Of a stretch of DNA of 64,000 bases, positions 22,540 to 34,487 are shown one piece after another (within the stretch, counting starts at the first letter, position 1; each line of letters opens with the position of its first letter). A program made the translations under genes and the position numbers. The DNA lies in NCBI RefSeq assembly GCF_028583425.1, contig NC_072793.1, positions 101,851,689 through 101,915,688 of the forward strand, written 5' to 3'. This stretch comes from Eublepharis macularius. Lineage: Eukaryota; Chordata; Lepidosauria; Squamata; Eublepharidae. The notes under the pieces were generated by a model. The model worked only from the letters and a program-made list of their open reading frames with translations, searched no databases and was not told where the DNA came from.

Positions 22540-24830
22540 TGGGCTGGCTACAACCCCAGGGTGGCTCAGAGCCCTGGTAGGTCCAGGTCCATGGAAGGGT
22601 GCCCCAGTAGGTTGAGGTTCACCTTGATGAACGTCAACATGTCCACCAGGTCTGGGTGCAGACGTGCACGGCGGGGACGGAGGAGGTCTCCCAGGTGGGA
22701 GAACACCCGCTCGCTCTGCACGCTGGAGGGAGGGCAGGACAGGATGTTGGTGACGATGATGGACAGGTCTGGCCATCGGTCAGATTTCCTCACCCAGTAC
22801 AGCAACGAGTTGGCATGGGGGGGGCTCGGTGGGCTCAGAAAGGTACTTGCGCACCATGGCCCCTGCCGAGTACTCCACTGAGAGGGACACGCCCGCCGTG
22901 CAGCGGCCAACCACACAGCCCACCAACGAGGCCCAGAGATCGAATGTGTCCGTTGGGGTGGGTCTTCCCTCACGCGGTTCTCTTCCCATCTCCTGCCCCT
23001 TCTCCTCCTCCTCCTCCACTGCCTGCCCCTCGCCGCTGCCCGGTTCCTTGTCTCCTGCCCTCTGTCTCTGGAAATGGAGCACAGCTCTGCGGAGCTCCTT
23101 TTTCCAGTGCTGCATCTGACCCGCCTGCGTTGCGATGCTGCCCTTGATAAGGCGGTCACAGAGGGAGGCCTGTTGGTATAGCGCCTCGCAGCATACAGGA
23201 TGCAGGCATTCAGTGACACAGGCCAGGATCATTCGGAGAAAGTCCCGGACCCTGGGGAGCAGCTCTTGCCCTTGCTGGAGCTCCTGGACCAGAAACTGGT
23301 CTAGGCTGTGGATCAGAGGGAGGACCTGACCCAGACTGGCCTGGTAGGAGCACAAGAGCTCAGTGGCATCCTTGAAGTTTTTCAGGATCCAGGACATCTG
23401 GGTAAGGACTCTCTAGTCCATGGAGCTGAGGCTCAACTCCTCTCCCCTCCTCAGCACATCCGAAGAGGACAGGATGGAATGCGCCCTTCTGCTCCACCAG
23501 ACAACATATCATGTCATAGGTGGAGTTCCAGCGGGTGGGCAGGTCCTGGAAGAGTTGGTGCTCAGGGTCCCCTGCCTCCCCCTGCCTCTGGAACAGCTCG
23601 CAGGAAGAGTTTATGCTGCGGGAGAAGTGGGAAGCAATGCGACGGCAGCTGTCCTACAGATTGCACGTCCGCAAGGTTCCCTCATCCCAGCTGTCCCTTG
23701 GCTTGCTCCCCAGCCCAAGCACATCCCGCATCACAAGGTGCAGCTTGTGCGCCATGCACACCAGGCCTGGGTGGGATGCCTCTTTCAGGGCTGCCAACAT
23801 GTTGGCTCCCACGTCCGTGACCATGAAGCCACAAACAAACCCTTCCACCTCGGACGTCCACTCCCTCAGAGTCGCCTTGACAGTAGCGGCGATGTTCTTC
23901 CCGGTGTGGACCTCATCCATCCCCCGGGCCTGAAGAAGAACCGCCCTGTAGCCCGGTGTCAAGCTGGGCACCTTTTTACGGCTGACAGATCTTGGCCTGG
24001 GGAGGCGGAGGTCCTCTAGTTGCCACCAGTGGGTGGTGATGGCAAGGTACCTGTGATGGCAGCCACTCCACAGGTCGACCGTGAAGTGCACTGTTCTGCC
24101 TTGAGCAGCTGACAGGTCTCTGTGCACCATGTCTCGCATTGCCTCGTACAGGGTGGGCACGACTCGACGCCCAATGGTGCACTGTGAAGGCATGGAGAAC
24201 CATGGGGCAAAGTGCTGGAGCAGCAGTTGGAAGCCCACGCCCTCCATGACCGATGGGGGAAGCCTTGCAGGGCAATCATCTGAGCCACCACACGAACACC
24301 CGCCTCCTGAGCCCTTGACCTCACCCTTTTCAGCGAAGCCACCCCCGACCCCGATGGAACAACTTCCCCCAGGGTGGCCTGCCTGACCCTTCCGCTCCCA
24401 CCAGCCGCACCCTCGAGGCAAGGCTTCTTGCTCGGGGTGCATTCTGGAGACCCTCCCATCAATCCCAGATCAGACGAGCTGGTGGCCCTCCATCTCCCCA
24501 TGATGGATGTTATGCTGGTCGAGGACGGAGACCACAGGCTCGGGTGGTGCCTCTTCAGATGCCGAGTCAGGGCTGTCGATGACAGGTGCTTCGGGTCATT
24601 GCCCCTGCACACTAGGCCCTCACACACACAGCACCACACCACGCAGGGGTCAGTAGGAAGGGACCAAAAGTGCCACCAAACATTGAGGTTGAACCGTGGC
24701 CCACTAACAGTTCCAGGGAAGGGAGGACCTAGGGTTGCTGCTGGATATGCCACGGAGCTGGCAATGGAAGACGGAGTGATGGGTGGACCTCCACAGCCGC
24801 AACTGGTGATTTTGGGGGAGTGAGGGTCTC
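22540..24830 (-). pseudogene. hAT transposase (BED finger, RNase H-like core, hATC), frameshifted
   Basis: Read from 24830 downward. A BED-type zinc finger (about 24690-24540) has the Cys pair in VWCCVCEGL and the His part in LTRHLKRHH. The RNase H-like core follows: TVDLWSGCHHRY (about 24090-24040), VTDVGANM (about 23824-23800), CMAHKLHL (about 23760) and TRWNSTYDM (about 23530). The C-terminal hAT dimerisation region (SERVFSHLGDLLRPRRARLH) is at about 22735-22670. The reading frame changes at about 24250, 23655 and 22850 and meets a stop near 23655, so no full-length protein can be made. The order of domains is that of ZBED/hAT transposases. Whether some frameshifts are introns cannot be settled by eye; the stop near 23655 has no good splice sites around it. 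Confidence 0.85.
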
Positions 24831-24969
24831 TGCTGCTCCAGAGTCCTGCACAGCACTGCTTCCCATGCTGCAACCGGGACAATCTCTGCACTTCCCCCCA
24901 CGACCACTCTTTTCTCCCACCTGAAGCCTCATTGTGCCAGCAAACAACAATTGAGAAGAACGGAGATGA

Positions 24970-25320
24970 TACTGTGAACCCTCAGCCAAGGTGCCCACCA
25001 AGCTTGGCCCCAGGGCCTGGCAGCAGCCCTGGCACCAGAGGGAAGGAGGGACTAGAGCCCTAGCCCACCACTCCCACAGATCTGAACAGATCAGGCAGTA
25101 ATGTGAGCCCTCAGCCATGGTATCCACTGAGCTTGGTCCCAGGGCCTGGCAGCAGCCCTGGCACCAGAGGGAAGGAGGGACTACAGCCCTAGCCCACCAC
25201 TCCCACAGACCTGAACAGATCAGGCACTGATGAATAATCAGGGTGAGCTCTCAGCCGAGGTGCCCACTGAGCTTGGCCCCAGAGCCAGCCAGCAGCCCTG
25301 GAACCAGAGGAGATAGATCC
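24970..25320. repeat. Tandem repeat upstream of the hAT transposase, about 2.6 units
   Basis: Units begin near 24974, 25103 and 25243 (spacing 129 and 140). They are marked by 'gtgagccctcagcc', 'gggcctggcagcagccctgg' and 'agcccaccactcccacaga'. They lie 5' of the minus-strand transposase, where subterminal transposase sites or a promoter would be expected. Confidence 0.8.
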
Positions 25321-25920
25321 CTGTCCCCCAAATCCAATCTCAATTATACTCTCAGTCTCTCTCCCCAAAGGCTAGCAAGTGGCAAGCAAGAGCTCTGTCC
25401 CACTCCACTGCTCGCTGAAAGTGAAACACAGCCTGAAAGCCCATGGCTATTTATAAGCACAGGTCCCATTGAGCAATGCAGGAGGTCTGTGTTTGGCCAT
25501 CAGAGCTGCCTATCAGGGTTTGTAGGGATGAGATTGGAGTGCTCGTGGCTACAGGACACGCCCTTCCCCCTCCCTCCCCTGGGTGTCTTCTCCCAACTTG
25601 TAACCGCTTTGCAGCTCCATGGTTGGAAAGAAGACCTACCGATCAAGGTAAGCTGGGCTTCCATTCGGGTTTCCAGGGCGACAGAAGGAGCGCAGACAGA
25701 GTTCAGGCATTCCCCCGGCTCCACTGCCAGGGGAATTGATTGCTGGCGCCTGAGTGTCTGGCTTCCCGAACTGTGGCCGAACGCACCGAACCAGGCTTCT
25801 TCCAACCGCTGGTTCATTGGCCGTGGCCGATCACGAACCGCCAGATCGTGATCACGCGATTGCCATTTTCGTGGGTTTTTGAAGTTCGTAATGCAGTTCG
25901 TGCCCATCTCTAGTCCTGGC

Positions 25921-27362
25921 CACAGCAGGAACAAAACCAGGCTATAAAACATACCCAAACTGTGAACCTAGTGTTTCAGAGGGAGTAACACATATCCAAC
26001 ACTGACTGAACTAACCTCCCCTATAAATACAATCTCCAACCTACACTAATTTTGCATGGATTAAGCACCCTCATCCACCCTGTCATTGATTCTAGACAAT
26101 TAAGCAAGCTCAAGGCTTCCTTGGGAGCCCTTGAAAACAAGAGATAAAGCTAGGTGTCATTTGCATACTACTGCCCCTCCCAAGGCTCCTGTTGGCCTTC
26201 CTCAGTAGTTTCATGTTGATGTTAAAATGCATATGGGAGATAAAAAAACCCTGCAGAATCCAATAGGTCAGAGGCCATGGGGAAGTACAGCAGTCTCCTA
26301 GTATCACCTTGCCCATAGTTGATCATAAAGATTTCATGTAGCTGGGGTTTGATGCAGATATTCTGACAGCTTCTCTATACTTCCAAGGAGTTGGGAACAC
26401 AAGCTAAATACGCAAAAGGGCACAGATGTTTATATTCACATGTCATTTCAAAAGATATTTTTCTTCCAGAAAGATAATTTGGGGGAGGGGGGGAGAGAGA
26501 AACTGGTTCCAAAGGCACTGACTATGTTGAATTTCAATCATGACTGGCTGCAAAATTATATTTTGTAGCATTGAAAATGTTTTTCCAAAATCTTAAATAT
26601 TTCTTATCTCTGAGAAATGTCTTACACAAAGAAATAAGTTAATAAAGCCTTCTTCTATATTAAATGAATTGTAATCATAACCAGAATAAACAAGTAAAAC
26701 CCATTTCACTGATGCTGACACCACATATTTGTTAATATGTACCTCATCCACAGATCACATAACTGAAAGCATTCTTCAGATATACCACAAGTTCTTTAAC
26801 ACCTCAAAAAAAAATTTCAGGGTAAGACTTAAGCATTATTCTTTACAAAGCTGTTTAATATTAAGCAAATGGAGATCATGCCATAATAGAATGCTGATAC
26901 AACATAAACCACAATGTGTGTAACATGATGGCAAAACTACAATTTCAATTTCTTAGTCAAAGCCAGGATTACATATCCAAGATGTTGAACACCCACACAT
27001 TTTTCTTACCGTCTGGCATGAGCTTTTGATCTAGCGCTTCAGCTTTATCTCTTTGATCCAACATTTCAACCAAACAGGCTAAAAAACCATTGCTTTTTAA
27101 TGAAGTTCAAAATGACTCAATGGTTTTAACGGGCAAAGTGAAAATTACTTTTAAAAAATCAATCCTAGTAACAATAAAAGGCGAAAAAGGGCAGCCTCAG
27201 ATTAGCGGACTGATAAATCTAGGAGAGAAATATATTCATTCACTCTATTAGACTGCTTATGCATTCCTAATGTCACATTCATTCTAGGGACTAAGCACAA
27301 TGTACTAGATTTTAAAAAGAACTTAAACGTACGCAATCCATATATTAATACAAATACTGAAC
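25921..27362. other. AT-rich non-coding DNA
   Basis: No feature recognised apart from a short G-rich run near 26480. Confidence 0.5.
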
Positions 27363-27376
27363 AGTATAGTACATTG

Positions 27377-27659
27377 GTTGTTGTGGATTTTCCGGGCTGT
27401 ATTGCCGTGGTCTTGGCATTGTAGTTCCTGACGTTTCGCCAGCAGCTGTGACTGGCATCTTCAGAGGTGTCACACTGAAAGATAGGGATCTCTCTTTGAG
27501 TTTGACACTGAGAGATCCCCGTCTTTCGGTGTGACACCTCTGAAGATGTCAGTCACAGCTGCTGGCGAAACGTCAGGAACTTCAATGCCAAGACCACGGC
27601 AATACAGCCCGGAAAATCCACAACAACCATCGTTCTCCGGCCGTGAAAGCCTTCGACAA
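27377..27659. mobile_element. Palindromic Penelope-type terminal element with 14-bp target duplication
   Basis: Two arms of roughly 130 bases are inverted copies ('gggctgtattgccgtggtcttggcatt' type words left, their complements right). A perfect 14-bp direct repeat AGTATAGTACATTG flanks it (27363-27376 and 27660-27673). Variable 12-14-bp duplications and foldback layout fit Penelope-like insertion. Each arm carries a hammerhead-like motif (minus 27467-27427, plus 27537-27577). Confidence 0.8.
27537..27577 (+). ncRNA. Hammerhead-like motif (arm 2)
   Basis: Order seen: CCT, CTGAAGA (27540-27546), one extra T, a stem of about five pairs (GTCAG with CTGGC), GAAACGTC, then AGG pairing with CCT. 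The core words CTGANGA and GAAA with a UH site match a type I hammerhead. Helix III would be only the self-complementary ACGT. The extra base after CTGAAGA departs from the consensus. Activity is not shown. Confidence 0.35.
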
Positions 27660-27673
27660 AGTATAGTACATTG

Positions 27674-28134
27674 TCTTGAGACTCTTGCAGTCTCTTAAGA
27701 CAGTGATTCCCCATCCCACAAAATCTGACCTCAGATGTACATATGAAAATGACATTGAGACTTCTCCTGAATACCAAACCAATAGCGTAGTTATCAAAAA
27801 CACCAACCCTCAATATCTTCCAGTGACTACAAGCAGGGCAATGAATGCCTATTGGGTGCTAACTATATAGTTTTTCCTAAATGAAGTATTCATGGCTTAA
27901 TTTGAGCCTAATATATGAAGGATAAACTCCAGAAACTGTTTTAATGTCAGGAGGACACAGATCAAGGACATATGAAGCAATCATTAACCAATTATAAGCA
28001 CAGCCAATTTCAGTCACTTCTGAGTAACCACAACCACCAGCATCCCATCCCCAAATTTAGAATTTGAGAAAAAGATCTTCCAATTAAATTTTAGATATTT
28101 CATAGTAAAGGTATGGATTATGAGTTCACATGTT
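27674..28134. other. Non-coding DNA
   Basis: No feature recognised. Confidence 0.5.
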
Positions 28135-28345
28135 ATGATAAAGACAGCACAAATGTTCATAGTGTGCAGGACAGCTTCCCAAACTTCACTGCTGGTGCTT
28201 ACTGCCATGAGCTCAGTGGGTGACTCTGGGTAAGCCATTCCTCTCAGCCCCAGCCCCCTAGCTATATTGTGGTAATAATAATAATACTGACTTTGTTTAC
28301 CTCCCTGAGCGGGGCATTAATCTGTCTAGAAGAGTAGTGTATAAG
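28135..28345 (+). mobile_element. SINE fragment, body and tail
   Basis: The body words 'gctcagtgggtgactctggg', 'ctctcagccccagcc' and the TAA-rich stretch before 'ctccctgagcggggc' resemble Sauria-type SINE bodies on the plus strand. The tRNA head is missing or unrecognisable. Confidence 0.55.
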
Positions 28346-30113
28346 CACAGTTATTAAGTGTTCCAGGAATGAATGCTGTTTCCAGCGCAGATGAGGAGAC
28401 CAGGATGGGCTCAGGAAAGGCAGCTAAAATACTCAAGTATGAGAAACTATTGTACCAAAAGCCTTTCTGTTCCATAGTGAATCTAGCCTGACTCAAAACA
28501 ACGCTATAAGCCAGTGTAAAAAATTGCCAAGCTCTGGTCTTGTTTATGATCCATTTTCCTATCATGTTTTTAAATGCTGTTTTTCCTCTATAGAAAGCAA
28601 TAATAAAAATCAGTTAAATAAGAGTTACCCAATTTTATTGATAACAGACCAAAATAAAGACAAGAGAGAACACTATATATCTTTTTAGTAAGAGCAGTTT
28701 TAGATGTTACTTTTAAAAAAGATACATTTATTATTTTAAATTGTATAATAATAACAATGACATAACAATAATAGAGCAACCTATCCACGTTGAAGGGTTA
28801 TAAAAGATGCAAAAATGCATGTAAAACCCAAGTTGACAAATAATTACTCTGAAGTAAGTCCTGCTGAGTTTAATGGGGTTTACTCCTACATAAGTGGATA
28901 TATAATTTTCAGCCTTGTAAGAAGCATTAAAAGCACAATTAATGCACTTTGAAATCAGTGAATATATAATTCTGATTTTGGATCCATTTGTGGCTTCAAT
29001 AAGCCTCAAACTGAAACATCTTAGTCAGATTGCCAAGACTAATAGAAGCTCAAGATGAAGATCTTGAGCTTTTTTAAAGCTTGCCCGCATATTGTTTAAC
29101 ATTTCCACTGACTGTGAAGAGGAATCTTTCCCACATCCTCAGGTCTACAGCTGCAGTGCTTTGACCACCTCTCTGCCCAATAAGATCAGGAGGACTGGTC
29201 CAACCAGTCTATCCAAAAAGCTAGCAAAGATCACACTGACTACCTAGCACAAATATCTGCCCTACAATTGGATACATTTTGCCAACTAGATTTCTGGCAG
29301 GTGCCACTCTTAAATTGTGTTAGCAAAAAACATGTAAACACTCCCAGCACCTTAGCCTAATGCCCTAATAACTGGTGTTTCTGACCCCTATTATTGCTTG
29401 AAATGGGCAACTATGGCATTTAACAGAAAAGGGACAGGATCCTACTACTGAGGCAATTTGACAAAACAACTGATATATGAATGGAAATATTTCACACTGA
29501 GTCTAATGTAAACACCAGCCAGCTATGTCCTCAAGAGAGCACAACATATTCTAACTGCAAACAATATGATGGGATTAGCTGATGGCCTCCAAAGCAACTA
29601 CTGGAAAACATTTTAATGGTCAGTGCCTTTCCTCTTTGGCTTGGTCAAGTTGGATAAATCAGTATCACTAACTTATGAGGTTACTGTCTAAGTACCACAT
29701 GATAAATATCCTGAGGGCCACTTTATGCATTGTATCGTTATTCCATAGAAATCATTTCCAAATAGGAAAATGCATGAAATCCACATGAAATCATTGTGCA
29801 ACGTGATGAATCCCACATATGTGTGGCATATGTGTTTTCACACTACTTGTGCACACCAGTTGGCTGTGGATTTCCAGCAGGTGCTGTCACTATCTGTCAC
29901 CGCCCGCCCCCATTAAAAAGATCAGATAGCAGGTGATGTGAAACACCTTAACCTTTGACCCTGGAGAACTGCTGCCAGTGTTACCTCGGTAGATCAAAGG
30001 TATCATTCAGTATATGGCAGTGCCATGTATTTAACTACACTTGTGTAGAGGGCAACTTATACCTAGCCTGCAAGTATAAATAGTACAGAATGTGAGGCGA
30101 CCTTCAATAGGGG
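28346..30113. other. AT-rich non-coding DNA
   Basis: No feature recognised. Confidence 0.5.
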
Positions 30114-30229
30114 ATGAAAACTTACAGAGCACAGGATGGTTTGCTGGGAAGGACGCTTTCAGAAGCCAGAAAAACAAACCTATGCAGTTACTTGACTGAT
30201 TTCACTGAGCTTAGCATGGAGAAACTTCA

Positions 30230-30530
30230 CAGGATTGCTCGGCAAGGGTCTGTTTCCCGCCCGCCTCCCAACTCCAGGCAGAAGAAATCCGGGACTCGTC
30301 GCACTGCTCAGGCTTTACCAGACAGGACATATCGGTTTCCCACCACAGCGCCATTAGGGTTAATTTCCCACCTTCCTGCCGCGACAAGTAGTATCTTTTC
30401 TACGCACCCACGGCCAGTCTTGCCTTTTGCGAGGGACAACTGTTTCGTCTCCAAGCCTCAGACGCCGAAGACAGTTGCTAGGCGGTTAAACCACTCCAAC
30501 GGGAGTGGGGGAGCTTAACTGCGCCCTCCC
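30230..30530. promoter_or_regulatory. CpG-rich island, candidate promoter
   Basis: Roughly 19 CpG in about 300 bases stand out from AT-rich surroundings, and I see no transposon signature here. That is the usual look of a vertebrate promoter. It lies 23 kb upstream of the kelch gene's first coding exon. A 134-codon open frame crosses it (30114-30518) but looks like a by-product of base composition (Arg/Pro/Ser-rich, no domain). 'gttgctagg' near 30472 resembles half of an RFX X-box. Which gene it serves is unknown. Confidence 0.35.
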
Positions 30531-31954
30531 TAAAAGCAAGCTTTTTCGAAGAAAATTTCTTCTTTGCAACTTTCAGAAGTTTCTTCTATTCCTGCCTGTC
30601 TTTAGTGCAGTTTGTCTCTGTTGCTTCATTTTGTTACTTCCCCCCTCCTCTCCGTACGAGAAGTTGGTTGCGTCCAAGTAAAGGGCAAGGAGACTGTTGA
30701 AGACGAAGGAGTGGCCAGCTGGAATGACTCAATGGGGAAGTTTGCTTTTCCTGCCACTGAAGTGAGGGGGTTCAGTGGAAATAACGAAGGACCTCGCAAG
30801 CTGGGACTTGAGAGAAAGAAAGAAAAGGTTTTACGTTTGGCTTTTAGCTTTGTTAGGAAAGGAGCAAGGGGTTACTCAGAAACAAAGGCCAACATCTTTT
30901 ATTTGGATCAACCAACCATAAGAACACACGACAATATGCCGGCAAGCTTTTGAGTTCCCCAAAACCCATCAGCCGGAGGAACTCAAAAACTTTAATATTG
31001 TTTGCAGTCTTTGCTTGGTCCTAATAAAAGGCTTTTTATTTTGGATTTTGTTTTGGACCAGCACAGTCACTTGCATCCTCCACTGCTTATTAGCTACTGT
31101 GCATTCTGCATTTGAATGCCTATTCACCAAATTACATAATTTCAGTGAATCATGAAATGAGACAATGCCCACAGGAGTTCATTGGCCAACGTCTCAGTGT
31201 GCAGATGTCTAGACAAAACTGATTTGGAGACTTTTTTTGCTTGAAATTAACGGGTAAACTTGCACAGCAGATTTCCTGCAGTACTGCGGCATTGTCTATC
31301 ATCATTAATTTGGGGTGTATGGAAAGGCACAGTCAATTTTTGCTTGAGTGCGTTTGTGTTTGTTTTGTCAATACTGAGCAGTCGGTTTCAGCATCCCATC
31401 CTAACTGCGTAGGCTTGTGATGACCTTGGGCTGCATAGAATTCTTGTGCTGCAATATAACCAGCTGTAATCCTGGCAGTGGGGTCAGTAGCAGCATCCAT
31501 TCATTAGGATATCGATTAAACTCTTAATAATGATATAGCATGGAACAGCTTTCAGGTGTTGACTTGAGCCCTGAGGATAGTGTTCTTGGTTTATAAATTA
31601 CCTATAATTAAATTCACATTTAGAATACGCCTCCAAAATTCTGTATTAAAAGGCTTCCTTTATGTTGCATATTTCAAAGTTTTTATATTGTACCAATACA
31701 GCAGTCTCTGCAAAGAATGGTGTAATAAGAAGATCACTTGCATTGGTTCATAAAGGTGACAACAGGGTTGCCAGTTGTTTGCAAATAAGGCTTCAAGAAA
31801 AATTGAAATTAAGCCATTCTGTTTTGCACCCTTTAAAGTCTAACATACTATTATGGCACTGTAAGAAACTGCCAACTGCAGCAGCATAAAGTAGAGTGAA
31901 AGGGGTAGGGATATCATCTGTGATTTGAGATATGGTGAAAGCAACGTTTATTTT
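30531..31954. other. Sequence downstream of the CpG island
   Basis: An open frame at 30612-30953 shows no recognisable domain and may be chance or part of a 5' exon. The rest is AT-rich with no feature recognised. Confidence 0.4.
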
Positions 31955-32120
31955 ATTTCGTTCATGTTATTTATTTATAGTCTGCCTTTCTCACTGGGAC
32001 TCAAGGCAGATTACACAGACTAAGTCAATACAGTTAATAGGATGGGACAGCCAATAAGCAATGCTTTAAATAGAACATGAAAGCTATAGAATATGGAAAT
32101 TAAAAGAACGATTATATAAA
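31955..32120 (-). mobile_element. L2-like LINE 3' tail fragment
   Basis: 'tttatagtctgcctttctca' and 'actcaaggcagattacacag' match the tails at 12870 and 34488. Confidence 0.7.
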
Positions 32121-33367
32121 AGGTAGTTTATATAGCAAAGTAGCAAGGGTCAGATATGTCACTGATGCAGAATTGAAGACAAATGTGCATTATTTTTATT
32201 TGGCTGTTGAATATAGATTGCAGGAAGTGACAGTGCTTTCAGCTTCAGCCTACACCTCCATACATTACAAACATTTTTTAAAAAGATGTAATCTGATACT
32301 GTTATGATTTTACCTATGTATCACAATTTTGTGTAATGAGTAATCTTTAAAATCACAAGCCCCATTGTGAAACAATGAACGCTGGAAAGTTCATATTCAA
32401 GACACGGTTCTGGTTACCACATTGATATTCAAGCATTAAAGCAAGGGGCCAGCAGAATTACCACAAGAGGGCAGTGAAGATCACCCGATGGATCACAGGC
32501 ATGTCCACTTTCTCGTTGGGTGAGGATTAGTAAATCACTTATATACAGCGATCAAGAATAAGAGTGAAGTACTTGTCTTAACAAAATTTGTAAAGAAAAT
32601 GTCTAGGTTTGCTACACTGAAAGAGAAGATGCAGCTCCCTGCACTGGAAATCAAGAGTCTGCAAGCTTCAGTGCAAGAAAACATCCCTCCGACAGCTACT
32701 GCTTGATATTTTGATTAGTTTCCCAACATCAGACCAGTCCCAGCGTATGAGATACTCATGTGAACGTTACCTGTGAGTCCTACTTGCATCCTAACGAGAA
32801 CACAGTGAAAGAGAGAATGCATATTCCTTTATTTTCTCCAGTTTTAACTTTCACAGCAGTATAGGATGTATTCCCTTCTTGAAAAATAGTAATGAATGGT
32901 TAGATGAACCCCAACTGAGTATATTCTTTGTGGAAAAGCTAGGTCATTTATCTGAGGCCCTTCAAAGCCTGAATTCACAGCAAGCCTCCTCTGTTGTTTA
33001 TGTGGTTCATCTCATCTAATTTTTACTGTGTGTTTCAAGGTTTGAGACAAAATGCTTGAGTGAATCAAAAGATTAAAGCACAGAAGTTTAACTAGCAGGG
33101 CCTTCAAGAAGCTACTGGGCCATAACAGATCAGACAGCTGTGTGATGGACAGGTAGAGAATGTGTCTGTACCTATGATGATTTGGTCTTCTTGCTCAGTG
33201 GCCTTTACAAAGAGCCAAACTTTAATGTCCTACAAGAGATGGACCTCAAGGGGATGCTATGGAGATCTGGCATATTCCCTCGTAACTTGTTTCTGCTGAT
33301 CACATCTTCAAAAGGGACTGATGTTTTCTTTTATGATGATGACATATTATCCATATGAGAGCAAATA
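32121..33367. other. Non-coding DNA
   Basis: No feature recognised. Confidence 0.5.
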
Positions 33368-33575
33368 TAGTATAGCAGCCAAAGTGTCAAATTAGGACTG
33401 GGTTTAGAGCCCCATTCTGCTATTAAGCTCACTGAGTGAGTGACCTTGGACCACCCACTCTCTCTCAGCCCAGTCTGCCTACCTCACAAAGTTTGTGTGA
33501 GGTTATTGCAGAGCGAAGAGAGTCATCTATGCTACACTTAGCTTTTTGTCAGAAGGGTAGGATAAAATTATGATG
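33368..33575 (+). mobile_element. Diverged tRNA-derived SINE
   Basis: A head resembling 'gtgtagcagttaagagtgtc...gggttcaaatccc' ('gtatagcagccaaagtgtc', 'ctgggtttagagcccc') precedes the body words 'gagtgaccttggaccacccactctctctcagccc' in broken form and 'tacctcacaaagtttgtgtgaggtt'. Sauria-type by word order, plus strand. Confidence 0.65.
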
Positions 33576-34215
33576 AACAGGTACAAAACTATGGTCTTCA
33601 AAATCAGTTCTTCTGAAATACATTGTGCCTCATCAGTAGACTATAAACTTGATTTATAGAGTAAGATGTGAGTCTGCAATCATTCCTTGCCTGTTGCAGT
33701 GGCAGCATTATCCACACATCTCAAGGCTGGCTACTCTTGGCTACTCTTGCCCATTGTGGAACAGACTGTTGCTCTTATAGGCAGAGCAGCCTCTTAGGGT
33801 CTCGACCTCTCCTCTCATCCACAGTTCCTGAGCAGGGCAGGGCAGCTCAGCCCAGAGACTGCCTCCTACTGCAGATTTGGCTAATTGTAGGAAAAACTGA
33901 TTGAAGAAGCAGAAAATCTTTTTACAATAAGCCTTACCTTTAATTGACAACCTATGGAATGTGAATCTTAAGGAAATGCTGCTATACCTTCAAATGCTGG
34001 TTTTTAAAAATAGTGTGGAGGAGTTGAATGTGTCATTTTAAGACTTTTGATGAGTTTGGTCTTATGTTATTAAGTAATGTAATCCTGGATATTTCCGGAC
34101 AGTAACTATGCCAGGGGCCTCCAGTGTGGTTCCTCTGGACACCATGGCACCCACCAATGCCTTTCTTAGTATCTGCCAAATGATTTCTAAACTAGGAGGG
34201 ACCATTATTTGTTTG

Positions 34216-34473
34216 ACTGTTGTGGGTTTTCCAGGCTGTATTGCCGTGGTCTTGGCATTGTAGTTCCTGACGTTTTGCCAGCAGCTGTGGCTGGCATCTT
34301 CAGAGGTGTAGCACCAAAAGACAGAGATCTCTGTCTTTTGGTGCTACACCTCTGAAGATGCCAGCCACAGCTGCTGGCGAAACATCAGGAACTACAATGC
34401 CAAGACCACGGCAATACAGCCCGGAAAACCCACAACAGCCATCGTTCTCCGGCCGTGAAAGCCTTCGACAATA
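34216..34473. mobile_element. Palindromic Penelope-type terminal element with 13-bp target duplication
   Basis: Inverted arms meet at 'aagacagagatctctgtctt'. The flanks carry a perfect CATTATTTGTTTG (34203-34215 and 34474-34486). The target is the (TTTG)-rich tail of the L2-like LINE that follows. The right arm includes the full outer end ('ctccggccgtgaaagccttc'). A hammerhead-like motif lies in each arm (minus 34306-34266, plus 34348-34389); in the right arm the ACGT word has become ACAT. Confidence 0.8.
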
Positions 34474-34487
34474 CATTATTTGTTTGT

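Larger units (their letters stand above)
20538..25912 (-). mobile_element. hAT DNA transposon, 5.4 kb, transposase decayed
   Basis: Perfect 8-bp target duplications GTCCTGGC (20530-20537 and 25913-25920) enclose an element starting TAGACATGGACGCAAACC and ending CGTGCCCATCTCTA, so the ends are imperfect inverted repeats. Subterminal regions are dense in GAACC/GGTTCG words, typical of hAT transposase-binding clusters. A ZBED/hAT transposase lies on the minus strand (about 22560-24830), with tandem repeats on both sides (20940-22470 and 24970-25320). Three shorter relatives in the window (10314-11348, 56519-57797 and, more distantly, 60230-60631) share its ends. Confidence 0.95.

Noticed and set aside
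25243..25851. 202-codon plus-strand open frame
   Set aside because: It crosses a tandem array and the hAT right end on the strand opposite the transposase; the shared end in other copies does not keep it open.
27377..27659. Solo LTR or hAT MITE
   Set aside because: The flanking duplication is 14 bp, the ends lack hAT-type or TG..CA termini, and sequence matches Penelope-type ends.
30114..30953. Two open frames over the CpG island as genes
   Set aside because: No domain, no convincing splice sites and composition typical of a promoter region; kept only as a candidate 5' exon region.
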